Shown one piece after another: positions 23,876 through 35,439 of a stretch of 64,000 nt of DNA (positions are counted from its first letter, which is position 1; every line of letters begins with the position of its first letter). Location of the stretch: positions 496,001 through 560,000 of the forward strand of contig CAJFCJ010000011.1 in assembly GCA_904063045.1 (NCBI GenBank). The letters are read 5' to 3'. The stretch comes from Dimorphilus gyrociliatus. Lineage: Eukaryota > Annelida > Polychaeta > Dinophilidae. The position numbers were made by a program, and so were the translations under genes. Below the pieces are notes generated by a model. That model was not told the DNA's origin and ran no database searches. It worked only from the letters and a program-made list of their open reading frames with translations.

Positions 23876-24905
23876 CGTTTAAAGTTTGAACGTCTACTAG
23901 AAAGCAACGTATCTCTTTAGAAACATTTTACCCATGACACTTGCAAACAGCTTATTGGTTTGAAATTTCAAGTTGTCTTAAAACTATTGGTTGGGAATAA
24001 TCGTGACAGTTATCTCATTTATATATAATAATTTTCATGCACAGTTTATTCAATTCCCTTTTTGCAGAACGCCATCTGTAAGTCAAATAAACTGCTATAT
24101 TGATCTGCAAAATGGCGTAATGCAGGTATATATTTTTTACGTATTTTTATATAACGTTTACAAAAAACGTTATATAATCTATTATAAAGTATATTTTCAG
24201 CAAGTTGTTAGTAATAAGAGCTTTTAAAGTAGAAACGTTGTATGTTATTAACATATCTATCATTGATAGTATGAATGGACAATCATAGATTAGAATTATC
24301 CTTTCGTAAGCACAAACACCTAATTAGCTGTTTATTGTCGCTGAGTTGTTATTGTTAGGAATTAGCATATACTTAAGAAATAGTTGATTTTTGACTTTAT
24401 AATACGAATTTATCGAACAATTGATATATTTCGGAAATTGTTGGCTTTACAGACAAAATAACTTTATTACAGCTTTGATTAAGATTTATAATATTAATAT
24501 AATAAAATGTAAAAAAATGGAATAACTACTACAATTTCTCTTTTCTACTTTTCTTTACTTGTTGTTACAACAATCGTTTATTTGACAATTTTCAATGATA
24601 CAATTTTCTATTTTTACTGTAATGTTTACGTTCTATATTAAGCTTTCACGCTGAAAAGAGCAACGAAAAGCCTAATTAACAATAAAAAATTCATTAAGTA
24701 CTCTTTCTTATTAATAGTAACAAAAGAATAGGATAGGCCTGAACCTTTATATTTATATAAATATATCGCGAATACTATGTGATAATAATAGACTCAATGC
24801 ATTGTTAAGCAAGAAAAGCTTTACCAATACTCTTCTCGTATTGAAATGTTCTCCAGTCTATTCTTTTCAAACCTGCAGCAACCGCCCTTAAGAGAATAGC
24901 TGAAA
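23876..24905. other. Divergent intergenic region, calreticulin / orphan gene
   Basis: The interval separates two genes transcribed away from each other. Short open frames here are AT-rich and unconvincing. A CGCCATCTGT element occurs near 24070. I see no coding exon. Confidence 0.5.
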
Positions 24906-27482
24906 ATGCCTGTTTTCGAAAATTTGATGAAGAAAATTCGCTCGAAAAAGAAAAAGGAAGAGGCTCCAAGAGAACTTCAGTGTTATTCAAAAGTAGTTAG
25001 ATCTATTACAAACGAAGCTGTTTATGTTTCGCCAAGCCGATATTCAATAGAGGAAGCTTTAAGAAGTTCTACACCGTCCAGTCACGTTTATGAAGAAATA
25101 CCAGAAGATAAATTAGATCCAACAATTACCGAAATTTGGAGTAAAAGTTCAACAAGAACAAATGTCAGTAGTCCTGTAGAAGTTGTTAAAGAGAAGTTAA
25201 ATAAAGAAAATGCGGAATACTTAGATTTATCTTCAAGACAGCAAGTATCAGAAAGGTATATTATTAATTATTAAATTTATAAATTGTTGTAAATTATACT
25301 TTTACCACTGACCTAAATCTCATTCAGTTTTTATTTAAATATTCAATTATTATCAATTGAAAAATTTAGGATAAAAAAATTGTATTGTATGTTTTATACA
25401 TATACCTTTACTTTCTTAGTAACAATTATCTAACACAACAGTATACACTATAAAGTATACACTTTTCAAAGTCATTTATATTATACTAACATATATACAG
25501 TATATACAGTATATACAGTATACTGTATATATTTATAAGGTCGATATATTAGTAATTTATCCTATACAAAAATTTGATATACATTCTTTTCTTATATAAA
25601 AAGTTATTATAAAATATTTTTTCCTCTAACTATATTTTTGCACCTATTTATAAGAAATTTAAAATGTTTCTTACGTACTTAACTGACCTAGTTTCTTTAT
25701 TAAAAATAAAGTTATTCAAGCTTTTTTACAAGTTTTTAAAAGAGATTATTTAAGTAAATAAGGTCGGAAAATAAAGTAAAATTAAGTATTTTATTAATAA
25801 AAACAATAACCTTAGGGGGATTTTTTGTATTATTATCATTGGTATTACTATATATAGTTCAAATCTCTATAAGAAAAAAGTAAATGAAATCGTAAATCTT
25901 CTATTTTAAGAGTTATTTACGAACTCTGCTCCTAAGGTCTATAGAGTTCAGCTTTTCTCTCAAGATCCTTAGTCAAAACATCTAAAAGAGTGTTACGTAA
26001 TAATTCAATATAGCCTAAAGGTGTAGAATGCTCTGAATTTTTTAGGTGTAAATCTATCAAAGATCAACTATACGAGTGTGATTGATGAGTAAAGAGAGAG
26101 AAACTTACTTTAAGTTTGTTTATTTATAAAAGGTAACGTGGCAGGTATTTTGTCGGGTTTTCTCTTCTTTTTGATTCGACTATTGTAAAAAGCGAAACTA
26201 TAAATAAAAATAGAATGTAAAGAAAATAAGTGAAAAGAGATTCGCTAAAGGCAATAAGATATTTGAAAAATTTCCGTCCTTTGTCCATGTTCCGACCAAG
26301 CTGTTAGAAAGGGTATTGAGATAAGTGTTCTCATTATTAGACGTTCATTCTATATTTGAGTGAGGAAAAAACATCTAGCACTTTTAGGGCTTTATTATGA
26401 TATTACTACGAAGAATGGAAAATTGACTAACTACTAATAAATAGTTCAACTCTTTGAAAGAGAAAACATAAAAAGTAAATTTTGCAAGTATTAATGTATT
26501 GTCAGCGCAAGATAAAGCATTTAAAAATCTTAAGAATGTTTATACATTCCTCTATCTGTCAATAATTTATCAGTATGAACTAATGTACTCTATTTTTAGT
26601 AACTTTTTCATTATTGTATCAATATTTTGTTAAGATATTTTAAATGACAAAATATAATTTATCATCTGCGAATTGTTATGAAGATAGGAAAGGAATGAGG
26701 GTCTCTTCATTTAAGGGGGAAATTTTTTATAAACTTCAGTTAAACTTATGCCTAAGTTGAGCTAAAATTAATATTGACATGACCGATTTGTATACGTAGG
26801 TATTTAAAGTAGACCAAGCTAAAAAATATCATTTGAATTTGAATTTTTTATTTAATATTATTTGTTAAAGTATTTTATCTTGATGAGTCTATCCAGGGGA
26901 GGCGGGGGAGGGAAAAGAAAAGAAAGAGTAGTTTATAAGATTTTAGGCTGAATTGATAGATTTCTCGCAGTGCTTACAACCCGTTTAATTAGATACTTAT
27001 AATATTTCTTATCATTTTTCAGTTGCAATAAATTCTACGAAACATCTACCGATGATACATATTCGGAATATGACTTACCCAAAAAGGATTTAGAATACGA
27101 ATACATGAGAGAAAGAGTTAGGGAAAATAGATTAAGAACTGAAAATGTTTATAAAAAAATGTTAAGTGAGAGCGGGAGCGACAGTGGATGCGAACAAGTA
27201 AAGTTTACTAAAAAATTACATAAGAAGAATAGAATTTTAAAACCTGCCGAATATGTGTTACCTGATTGGAATCAGATATACGAACCCTATTTAAACAAGA
27301 ATAGTAGTGAAAATCGGAAAAAAACAGTTGAATACGATCCGAGATTATCTTGCAGAGTGACTGATTATTCCTTACCAAAATCTGCTGAGAATCAACGACA
27401 ACGATCATCCACAGCTTCTAATGTATTCCTCGATGATTTAGTTTGGGCTAATCATAATCGTGTATTAATGTTAGATTTATGA
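24906..27482 (+). CDS. Orphan hydrophilic protein, 269 aa, two exons
   Basis: Model: exons 24906-25255 and 27023-27482 (phase 2 junction, 269 aa), separated by a 1.77-kb intron, the second-longest modelled in the window. The family is not recognised. The N-terminus is basic (NLMKKIRSKKKKEE) and the rest is polar and Ser/Glu/Arg-rich. Exon 2 contains a charged, probably helical stretch (YMRERVRENRLRTENVYKK) and several aromatic-Pro motifs (LPDWNQIYEPYL, TDYSLPKS). There is no signal peptide or membrane segment, so it is probably cytosolic or nuclear. Continuous frames, a clean donor (AG|GTATAT) and acceptor (TTTTTCAG) support a gene. Additional exons inside the long intron cannot be excluded. 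Confidence 0.7.
25256..27022. other. Long intron of the orphan gene, with AT tandem repeat
   Basis: The intron shows three head-to-tail copies of the nonamer ATATACAGT at 25493-25519, followed by its inverted form ATACTGTATAT (25520-25530). A purine-rich stretch lies near 26895-26935. I see no additional exon. Confidence 0.55.
25493..25530. repeat. Tandem ATATACAGT x3 plus inverted copy
   Basis: Direct reading shows three perfect 9-bp copies and then a partial inverted copy, so the end of the array can fold on itself. The same core (TATACAGTATA) recurs in other noncoding parts of the window. Confidence 0.85.
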
Positions 27483-28501
27483 TTGTACATTATTTATTTT
27501 TGAGTTGTTAAGATATAGTTAAAATGTTTCAATTTGTTTTTGTTTTACCTTAAATACTAACTCTTTGACGAATATTTGCAAAGAAATATCTTTTCTTATT
27601 TTACAACCTTTCTCTATTCCATCTTGTAGCATCTTTTCAAAAATCAATCAAGTGGGTACGGATATTGTCTTTAACAGATTATCACTGTTACATACCCCCT
27701 TCCTATATTAACATTTATACATAATTAGGTCCAGATATCAGTATTGAAGACCTAAACTTCAACAATTTTTTTAGTCAGCGCCATCTATAGGTATATCTGT
27801 AACCACAATACATATTTCACGTATCAGATTGATTATTGCAATATCATTTTATGTTTTATGTATTGTTTTATTAAGCTTTTTGCTCATATCCCTACAGTAG
27901 GCGTGCAAAATAAGGTATAAGAGCATTATTAAGGATTTCGAAATGCATACATTTATACCATCAAAAATAGAATTTTATGCAGAACATATGTGTTAATAGC
28001 CAGAAATTTTTAATCTATATAGTCTAATCTATACTTTCAGTTTGAATTTTATGTGTAAAGAAAATGTTAAAACAATTTAAAAATTGGAATTTTCAACTTA
28101 GTTAGTGGTCTTGTTTCTTCAATAGCCTGTTAAATTTTTATGAATGTCTGGAAGGTCGGCGATGACAAAGCCTAGAGCTGTAGTTTTTATTTATTGTTCG
28201 TGCATTAAATTGTTATTAGACCTATACAACTTGGGTATTGTTCACGATCCCGGAATGTGAACAATTTCAAGGTTAATTATATACTGTGTTGTTAAAACGA
28301 AACTCATTCGAACAAGTGTCGGCTTTGCTTGAAAAAAAACTAGACATTAATTATCCCTTTCAGTTATTATAATTGCCACTTAGAGAAAAACTGTTAAAAG
28401 TTCAAAAGTATTTTTATTGAAATAAAGATATAATTTTGACAAGAGCCAAAAAAAAGCAAAGATTTGGTTTGTAAAATCTATTAACTTAGCAGTAGGCGTA
28501 A
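27483..28501. other. Intergenic, upstream of tRNA-Lys
   Basis: No exon seen. The stretch holds a CAGCGCCATCT element at 27776-27786 and a perfect 9-bp hairpin at 28237-28265. Confidence 0.5.
28237..28265. repeat. Short hairpin ATTGTTCAC / GTGAACAAT
   Basis: A perfect 9-bp inverted repeat flanks an 11-nt loop (GATCCCGGAAT). It stands alone in AT-rich intergenic DNA about 240 bp before the tRNA. The stem also reads as two half-sites of a GTGAACAAT/ATTGTTCAC palindrome. Function unknown. Confidence 0.6.
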
Positions 28502-28574
28502 GCCCGGTTAGCTCAGTCGGTAGAGCATGAGACTCTTAATCTCAGGGTCGTGGGTTCGAGCCCCACATTGGGCG
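28502..28574 (+). tRNA. tRNA-Lys (anticodon CTT)
   Basis: A complete 73-nt cloverleaf: acceptor stem GCCCGGT...ATTGGGC with discriminator G, D arm with AGCTCAGTCGGTAGAGC, anticodon CTT at 28535-28537 in the loop ACTCTTAAT, and T arm GTGGGTTCGAGCCCCAC. There is no intron. The internal A box (TAGCTCAGTCGG) and B box (GGTTCGAGCCC) are canonical, and a T-run at about 28580-28588 is a Pol III terminator. The sequence is nearly identical to other animal tRNA-Lys(CTT) genes. One internal base pair in the acceptor stem (GG/TT region against ATTGGGC) may be a G-T wobble. Confidence 0.98.
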
Positions 28575-29326
28575 AATGATTTTTTTTTAGTTATCGATTG
28601 TTGCTTACATTTGAACGTGTTCGTAAAATATTCAATAATTAACTCACTATAGATCAATTTCTTTTTTTGGATTCACAGAGTGAAAAACAAAATCTTGTAC
28701 TTTTCTATTAAGAAAAAAAGAGACATACTATTACTTGCAAATGTTTGGTTATAAGGTGAATATTAATTGGTGATACCTTGACCTGATTACAGGACCTAAG
28801 CTTAAAAGCAACGGTATTATTTTCAAACCAGTTGCGCATAGATCGGAGCCCCTGCTGTTGCACCGCATTTGTTTTTTATCTAACGTTGTAGACCTATAAT
28901 AAAAAGTACTAACTAAATTTCTATGTTGTTTTTAGACTAAGAATTAGTTGGCCTACGACACAATCCAGTCTGAATCTGTTACATTAACTTTCAGCAGGCT
29001 AAAATTAAGCATTCAAATACATACAATTTATATTTTAAGGAAAAAACAAAGCAGCTAAACAAATAGCAAAATCGCTCAATTGAATAATAATAATCATAAT
29101 ACTAGTGAGGGAGTAAGAAGGATTTATTGACAAACTATTAATGTAAGGTGTATATATATATAGAAATTTATGCATATATTTAGAAACATAAATGTATATT
29201 TATAGCTATATATTTGTTTTCCTATACAGTATATACTTTAGAAGCATATAATACCAGCGTCAATTATGCTTTGATCATAGTTTGTCAGGGAGAAGAAAAA
29301 ATTGTATATAATTATAAGCAAATTTA
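28575..29326. other. Intergenic between tRNA-Lys and the CaaX-protein gene
   Basis: Beyond the T-run terminator I see only AT-rich DNA with TA runs (29150-29240) and no exon. It includes the 3' flank of the minus-strand gene ending at 29327. Confidence 0.5.
28580..28588 (+). terminator. Pol III T-run terminator of tRNA-Lys
   Basis: A run of nine T residues begins six bases after the tRNA 3' end, as expected for RNA polymerase III termination. Confidence 0.8.
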
Positions 29327-30710
29327 TCACTGAAGAGAGCAGCATTTCCCTTTTGGGGGTAAACGTTCCGCAGATTGCGGTCCGTCGTTGCTCTCAATTT
29401 TTAAGAGTTTTACTTCAACTTGCTGGGGGGATGCTTTTGGAGCCGATTGTTGAACAAGGTGTTGAGCGGCTTGTAAAGCAGGTTCTTCAACTGAAGTTGC
29501 AGGAATCTCACTCACCCTACTCTCATCCGGATCTGCTATGTTAACGCTTGTTCGACATATCGTCGAATGTTCCATAATATAATCAGCTATTTTCGATAAT
29601 TCTCCGTCGCTCTTGAATGGGTTTTCGATGCTTTCTTCTACTCTGAAAAAGATATGCATGTTAGTTGTGTACCGGAGTAGAGTGTTTCATATTAACTGAT
29701 TAATAGTTTCCTTTTGTTCATTTTGTATTGTACTACTATTTTCAGCACTGTCTTTCGATTTAGATGAATTCGGCAAAGTTCTGTCCCACGATTCATGAAA
29801 GCTAAGGCTTTGAGCCGGCTTTCTACTACAATTATGACGTTCACAATTCTCCATTGTTCTGTCAATAATCGTTACTTGTTTAAAGTGCTTCTCACCCCTC
29901 CAACTGCCATTTTTTTCACCTCCTTCAGCATATTGAATACCGGAAGAAGATCTTTTTAAAGAAAAAAAATACACGTTGAAAATTCACATTTAAGTAAACA
30001 AACGATTTTTAACATCAACAGCCTATAATTTATAGAAGAGACTCTTTAGATTCCAACGACTCGTACAGAATTAGGTATACAATTGAAAACCTTGCAACAA
30101 AATTTACTAAATAATGTAAGCCTACAAACGGAATGTATATATTTTTGGTGTTCAAAAGCGAGGATCGAATATGTTATAAGCTTTTTAAAACGTGTCGACG
30201 AAACAAGCCGAGCTCGTTTTTTTTACTCTGATGAATTAGGCCTACATTCTGACGCAAAATTTTTTTTTGTAAGGAGAATTAAACGTAAGAATTTTTTTCT
30301 CCCCTCCCCTTTTCTTAAAAATTCATTATTTTCTTTAACTACTCCCTATTTTAAAGTTTATCTATAGTATTGAAAGGGATAACGACGGTAATAATAAACC
30401 GTTTTTCTAATGACGACAAATAAACAGCCATAACAACAATATGTCTATATAATTCACAGTCTGCCCTTTTCTCTCCTTGTCTGTCCTCCTATTTTTTTAT
30501 GTCTAGGTTTTATAGTTACAAATTTTCCTTAACTGTATTAAAACGATTAATATCCTTCATATATTCACCGTTCCGAAACGGAACGATCGATTTTTTTCCT
30601 TCTAAAGTACATTTTAACGTAACGACTAGACGCCTGTCCGGCGTTACTTTATCGCTCGATACGCTTTCAACATTATTCAATTTAATCAAAAAAGATACTT
30701 ACTTCACCAT
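29327..30710 (-). CDS. Orphan acidic protein with C-terminal CaaX box, 178 aa
   Basis: Best in-frame model: complement of 29327-29637, 29734-29951 and 30703-30710; 178 aa. The first coding exon is only ATGGTGAA before a perfect GTAAGT donor; the second continues in frame (SSSGIQYAEGGEKNG). The junction between exons 2 and 3 is the weakest: donor GTACAA and acceptor AGTAG fit the phase, but exon 2 could instead end at its own stop near 29687. The protein is polar, Ser/Glu-rich, has one likely amphipathic helix (GELSKIADYIMEH), and ends KGKCCSLQ, where CSLQ is a CaaX farnesylation box with an adjacent Cys for palmitoylation. That implies a membrane-anchored cytosolic adaptor or signalling protein. 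No family is recognised. Confidence 0.5.
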
Positions 30711-31298
30711 TGTAAAATTTTTGTTATATCGAAGACGACCTATCAAATTGGCCGCCCTCTCACAATATTACATATTATTACGCAATTGTGGTTACAGATA
30801 TTCCATTCCATGAAAATTTTCCACTGCAAAATGCCGGGGAATTGATCTTTCGTATACGGTAGCGCCATCACTTGGCCGATTATTTATCGCCCTAGGCCTA
30901 CGCGCCAACTATAAAAAGAATAAAAAAAGAGAAAATAAACGCCCTTCATTATTATCTTTTTCTCAAAAGACTATTGAACTTGAAAGAACAGTCCTAACTT
31001 TAATTATTCCATTTTGATTATTTATGCAATGGAAAAAAGTTTCTCTTTGCCAAAGGCCAGAAATTTATTGTTTATCTCAAAACTTGTCGCCTTTTTATAT
31101 AGGAAAAATCACCGAGTCCAGCCTCGGGAATGTAAATATCAGACACTCGTCTGACTTTGTTTACACAACTGCGTTCCGTCTTTAAAGCGAATTGTCGTTT
31201 AGGAAATAATTCCAATTACTCTTAGACCTTTTGACATTTATTAAGGCCCTTAACTTAAACAATGATCCTTCTTAAAATAAATATACAAACAAATTTAT

Positions 31299-31343
<45 letters not shown>

Positions 31344-34300
31344 TTATATATATATTGGAATATATTGTATACTGTATAACAATAGTTGAATACAATTGTC
31401 AGCCAATTGTATATATTGTTATAAACTCCTGAAAAAGGTAGGATATATATTTTAACTAATTAAATCAATAGAAAAAACTCTTTCAGAATGAAAACATTAG
31501 TTTAGTATTAATTTCTTCCTAACCGCATTTATTGGTACCATTTTAGGAAATGCCAATATTTGTTCAAGAAGAAAGTATACTTTGAACTGCCTCTGATTTA
31601 TAGGCGTTTTTTTTATAAATTATATTGTATTTGTATATTGTTTACTATGTATTTATAATAAAAGATTGACTTGAAATAAATGAAAAATATTCATATTAGC
31701 TGAACTATCATCTAAGAATATCTTGATAATATAAAATGCTAAGAGGATTATAAAAATCATTTAATTAAATTGGAATACAAATGTTTTTTCTTCACTTGAG
31801 AAACTAATCCCTTAAAAAGACAAAATAACGTCCAAGTAAAACAACTACGACAAATAATTTCCGTATAAGGAGATACGAGTGCTATCACTCATAATTAATA
31901 TCAAATATCGTAAATTTATACATATTTGAATAGATACGAAAATAACAGTATTTACAAGATTTGTAAAACGAACGTTTTTTGAAATTATATTCTCATTTTT
32001 TGTCAATATCCTCGGTTGAACTACGAATTCGAAAAAAAACAATTCTAGGCCTAAGGCATGGTGAAATTCAACAGTATATCGACAATTGAGGCTATATATC
32101 ACTGACAAATCGCGGTTAAAGCTTGTTAAGAGATATAAACGTTATACGTAATAAATTATTTAATGGTAACAATAAGACACAGTTATTTACTCATAGAATA
32201 GTAATTTCAACTGCCCTAGTTGGTATAAATTAAAAATAAAATTAGAATTCGCTTCAACTTAACAATACATGTTGAATTCTTTAAAGTAATACGTTATTAT
32301 GTCTTTTTATCTGAAGGGTTTAATCCTGATTATAAATTCTAACTCCCTTTAATTGTATTATTCAATTAATAACAGTTAAAATAAAGTTATTGCTCGTTAA
32401 TAAATTTTTTATTTATTTATTGACACGGTGCTGACATCTTAGGGGTTGAAATTTAACAAAATTGTGAATAAAAAGTTCTTGGAAGTTACGTGCCGAGAAA
32501 ATTAAATACCATATCATTAACAATTATACCTTTAACATTAGAATCTCTTTTTTTATCTTCTTCCTTTCAATAAACATCCGTAATCATGATCTATTGCATA
32601 ATTATTCAAAAAGGAGAAAAGCTTAATTACAGTATAAAACTAGGATTTCCTTTTAACCCATGATCTTGATAACACCAATATAAAATATACAAATGTATAC
32701 ATAGTAGATATCTACGAATTTTGACATAGTTCTTTGCCAAAGATGTTGATAACAGGATAATCTGTAACAAATAAACGGTTTTGTTTGAGGAATGGGCGTA
32801 TCATTATCAATTCACGTCTATAGTTATATTTGCTTTTTGAGTAGTATTGCCGTAGCCAATCTACGTTGAATTGGGAGGATAATGTGAGAAAATAACAGAC
32901 TTGATCAATCATCCTTCAGTTGACTTTGCTATTTTTTGTTTTCCTCAACTTTTCCAAATCTACAATGAGAGCAGTTTTGAGATTTCCTTCTATTATGCTA
33001 TGCTTTTAAAGGCTAGCTAAGCCTGATGAGGTTTCGTTATGACTGCTTTATCGAGCCTAAATATCAACCAGCACTTAACAATATTTACCTACATAGCTCT
33101 CAGAAAACAGAAATTGCCCGAAGTTAGACGGCAAGTTAGAAGTCTAAGTCAATGAAATTTTTTACTAAATTACACAATTACAATAGAAAACAGTTGTTTT
33201 TGTTTGAAAATTCAATAGTTAGATTTTTCTGCACGATTGTAATTACCCTTTTTAACCTTAAATAAAAGTATTTAAGGAAAGTCAATTAAGCATTTTTGCC
33301 TTCTATGAAATTTTTCTTTACATAACTCATTCTAATACAAATTCTTCTTCGTTTATTCTAATTATTACATTGAGAATATAAGAGTCAAAATATATATAGC
33401 GAGAATTTCATCCTATTTACAGAAGACTTGTAAAAATCCAATCGACAATAATTAGATAGGATATTACAAGTCATCATTTAACATTCTTATAGTCAGAGAA
33501 CCGAAAACTATTTGTTATAATTGAATATTGGAACGATATTTTGGGGCCATAGAATAATTTATAGTACCCAGTATCCTGAATAGTTTGGGATATAAAAGAA
33601 TAGTATAAGAATGAATTGCTAATTTTATTAGCGCGATTTAACTACAAACTGAAAGTAAGAGTAGAATTCTTTTATTCCGCAGTAATACAATCTAATCTAG
33701 TATCTAAAAAAACCTTAGGGGTAGCTAAGTGGAATACTTTCACTCCACTTGCCTTGATAATCCCAAAAGTACCATACATGGGAAATGCTTTACAAAGTTA
33801 TTGTCTTTTTTTTACCGACAAAGCTTTTATACAAGACTTTTGTAAGTCTCTTACTTATATATATTACTAATCGAATTGATACAATTGTACAGTTTTTTCT
33901 CATCTACATTAATTCCTTCTATTCTTATAGTTATATACTTCTTCGATAATGCTTCAAAGTGGTTTATATTTAGAGTAGAATGTGTAATTAGATAGATCTA
34001 CATATCCTGTCTATACTTGTTTATTAAAATAGCAGTTATTCAAATTCTTTCCATGGACCTTATTTAGGTTTTTCACTTGTATAATTCAGACAACCGTTTG
34101 TTTACTTCATGCTAAATCACTTTCGAGAGTTAAAACGTGACCTAGTGGGAGAATATGAAATCTTCCAAATTCCTTAGGTGTATAAAACAACAGTTGAGAG
34201 AATCTCAGAGGCATAAGGGCAACGAAACCAAAATTCGGTTGAGTCAGAGAACCATATTTTGTATTTTAGTTGAAAAGTTGAGTCATTGGTAGTAATAGCC

Positions 34301-35439
34301 TTTTGCTAAAGAAAAGTTTATAATTACACTGTTAGTATAGCCTATCTGCCAAAAATAACATCCAAACTCAATGAAAAGCTGTGACTTCATTATAGAATCT
34401 TTAGATAGAATTATTATGGTAATTACGAAAGCTCTTGTGTACATGTCTGTGATTTAATTGTGATATTTGTATCATTCGTTTCATCTAAATGTTGTTTAAA
34501 GAAAGAGCTGCGAAAAAGATCCTTATCAGTTCAGAGCATAAGAAAGACGTTTATCATTTATTCATCGAAACGAGGCAATCGATTCCTAATGTCCCAGAAA
34601 ACGACTTTTCCCAGATTACGGTTACGCTTCATTAGTTTCATCCTGAAATCTTTAGGTCAAAAATTCCCCCTCTTCACACTATATGAATAGCATCACTCAG
34701 TTAAATAAATTTTAATCAACTATCTAGTTTCTTCAGCTGTTTATCTAAAATAAATTTTCTCTCTGTACAAGACATTGAATCAGATAAGGCGGTAGTTCTT
34801 AATCACTACACTCCGAAATGATATCACACTCACTGGGTATCTTAGATCACAAGATATTGAACTAGTTTCTTTCAAAGGTGGGCAAATGAAAGTAATTATC
34901 TGTATTACCTGGCAACCTAAAATAACCCATTTGATCTATAAAATGTGATTATCAAAGGCCTAAAACGAAAGGAAAATGTTTACGGAAATAGGTCGAAAGT
35001 TCCTATTAGGCTTTATGGTTAAAAATAATTAACAATAAATATAAAATGAAATAATTGTAATTGAGCTTATTTTTTACAAAACGAATTACTTAAAACAATT
35101 CAGTAATTTTATTACAGGAAAAATTAACATCCATATTACATATCAACATTCATCAGTTTTAAACTGCAAGTCTGCTAGAGCGTGTAAATCAAACTAGGAG
35201 CGAATTCGCAACACGAAGTAGATATTTATATAATAAGTATGCGCTGAATTCAGTTCTGTAGGTGAGTAGCTACAAATTCGTAAGATTAAGGTCTTGTCAT
35301 TGTCTTACAGATTGGGTATGAAAAGTCTCTCAAAAAAAGGATTTAAATGTTATAAAAACAATTGATTACGTGATACATATCCATTAAAGTAAACATTATA
35401 TAATGGATAGAGTTAAAAAAAATCACAACCGTCGACTGA
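30711..35439. other. Largest gene-poor stretch (4.7 kb)
   Basis: I read both strands and found no splice-bounded or compositionally coding segment. Open frames are short and AT-driven. The only clear structure is a (TA)18 microsatellite at about 31305-31340, with TATACTGTATA just after it. The left edge carries the CaaX-gene promoter; the right edge the CACNA2D 3' flank. Confidence 0.5.
31305..31340. repeat. (TA)n microsatellite
   Basis: About 18 uninterrupted TA dinucleotides, with further TA-rich sequence on both sides. Confidence 0.95.

Noticed and set aside
30499-30813. 104-residue open frame on the plus strand
   Set aside because: No family similarity, T-rich codons, and it overlaps the better-supported first exon of the CaaX gene on the other strand.
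33616-33870. 84-residue plus-strand frame with a few membrane-like segments
   Set aside because: AT-driven composition, no splice partners and no similarity.
30711-35439. Possible transposon or hidden gene in the gene-poor stretch
   Set aside because: No transposase or reverse-transcriptase motif, long terminal or inverted repeat, or target duplication could be seen; only TA-rich repeats.
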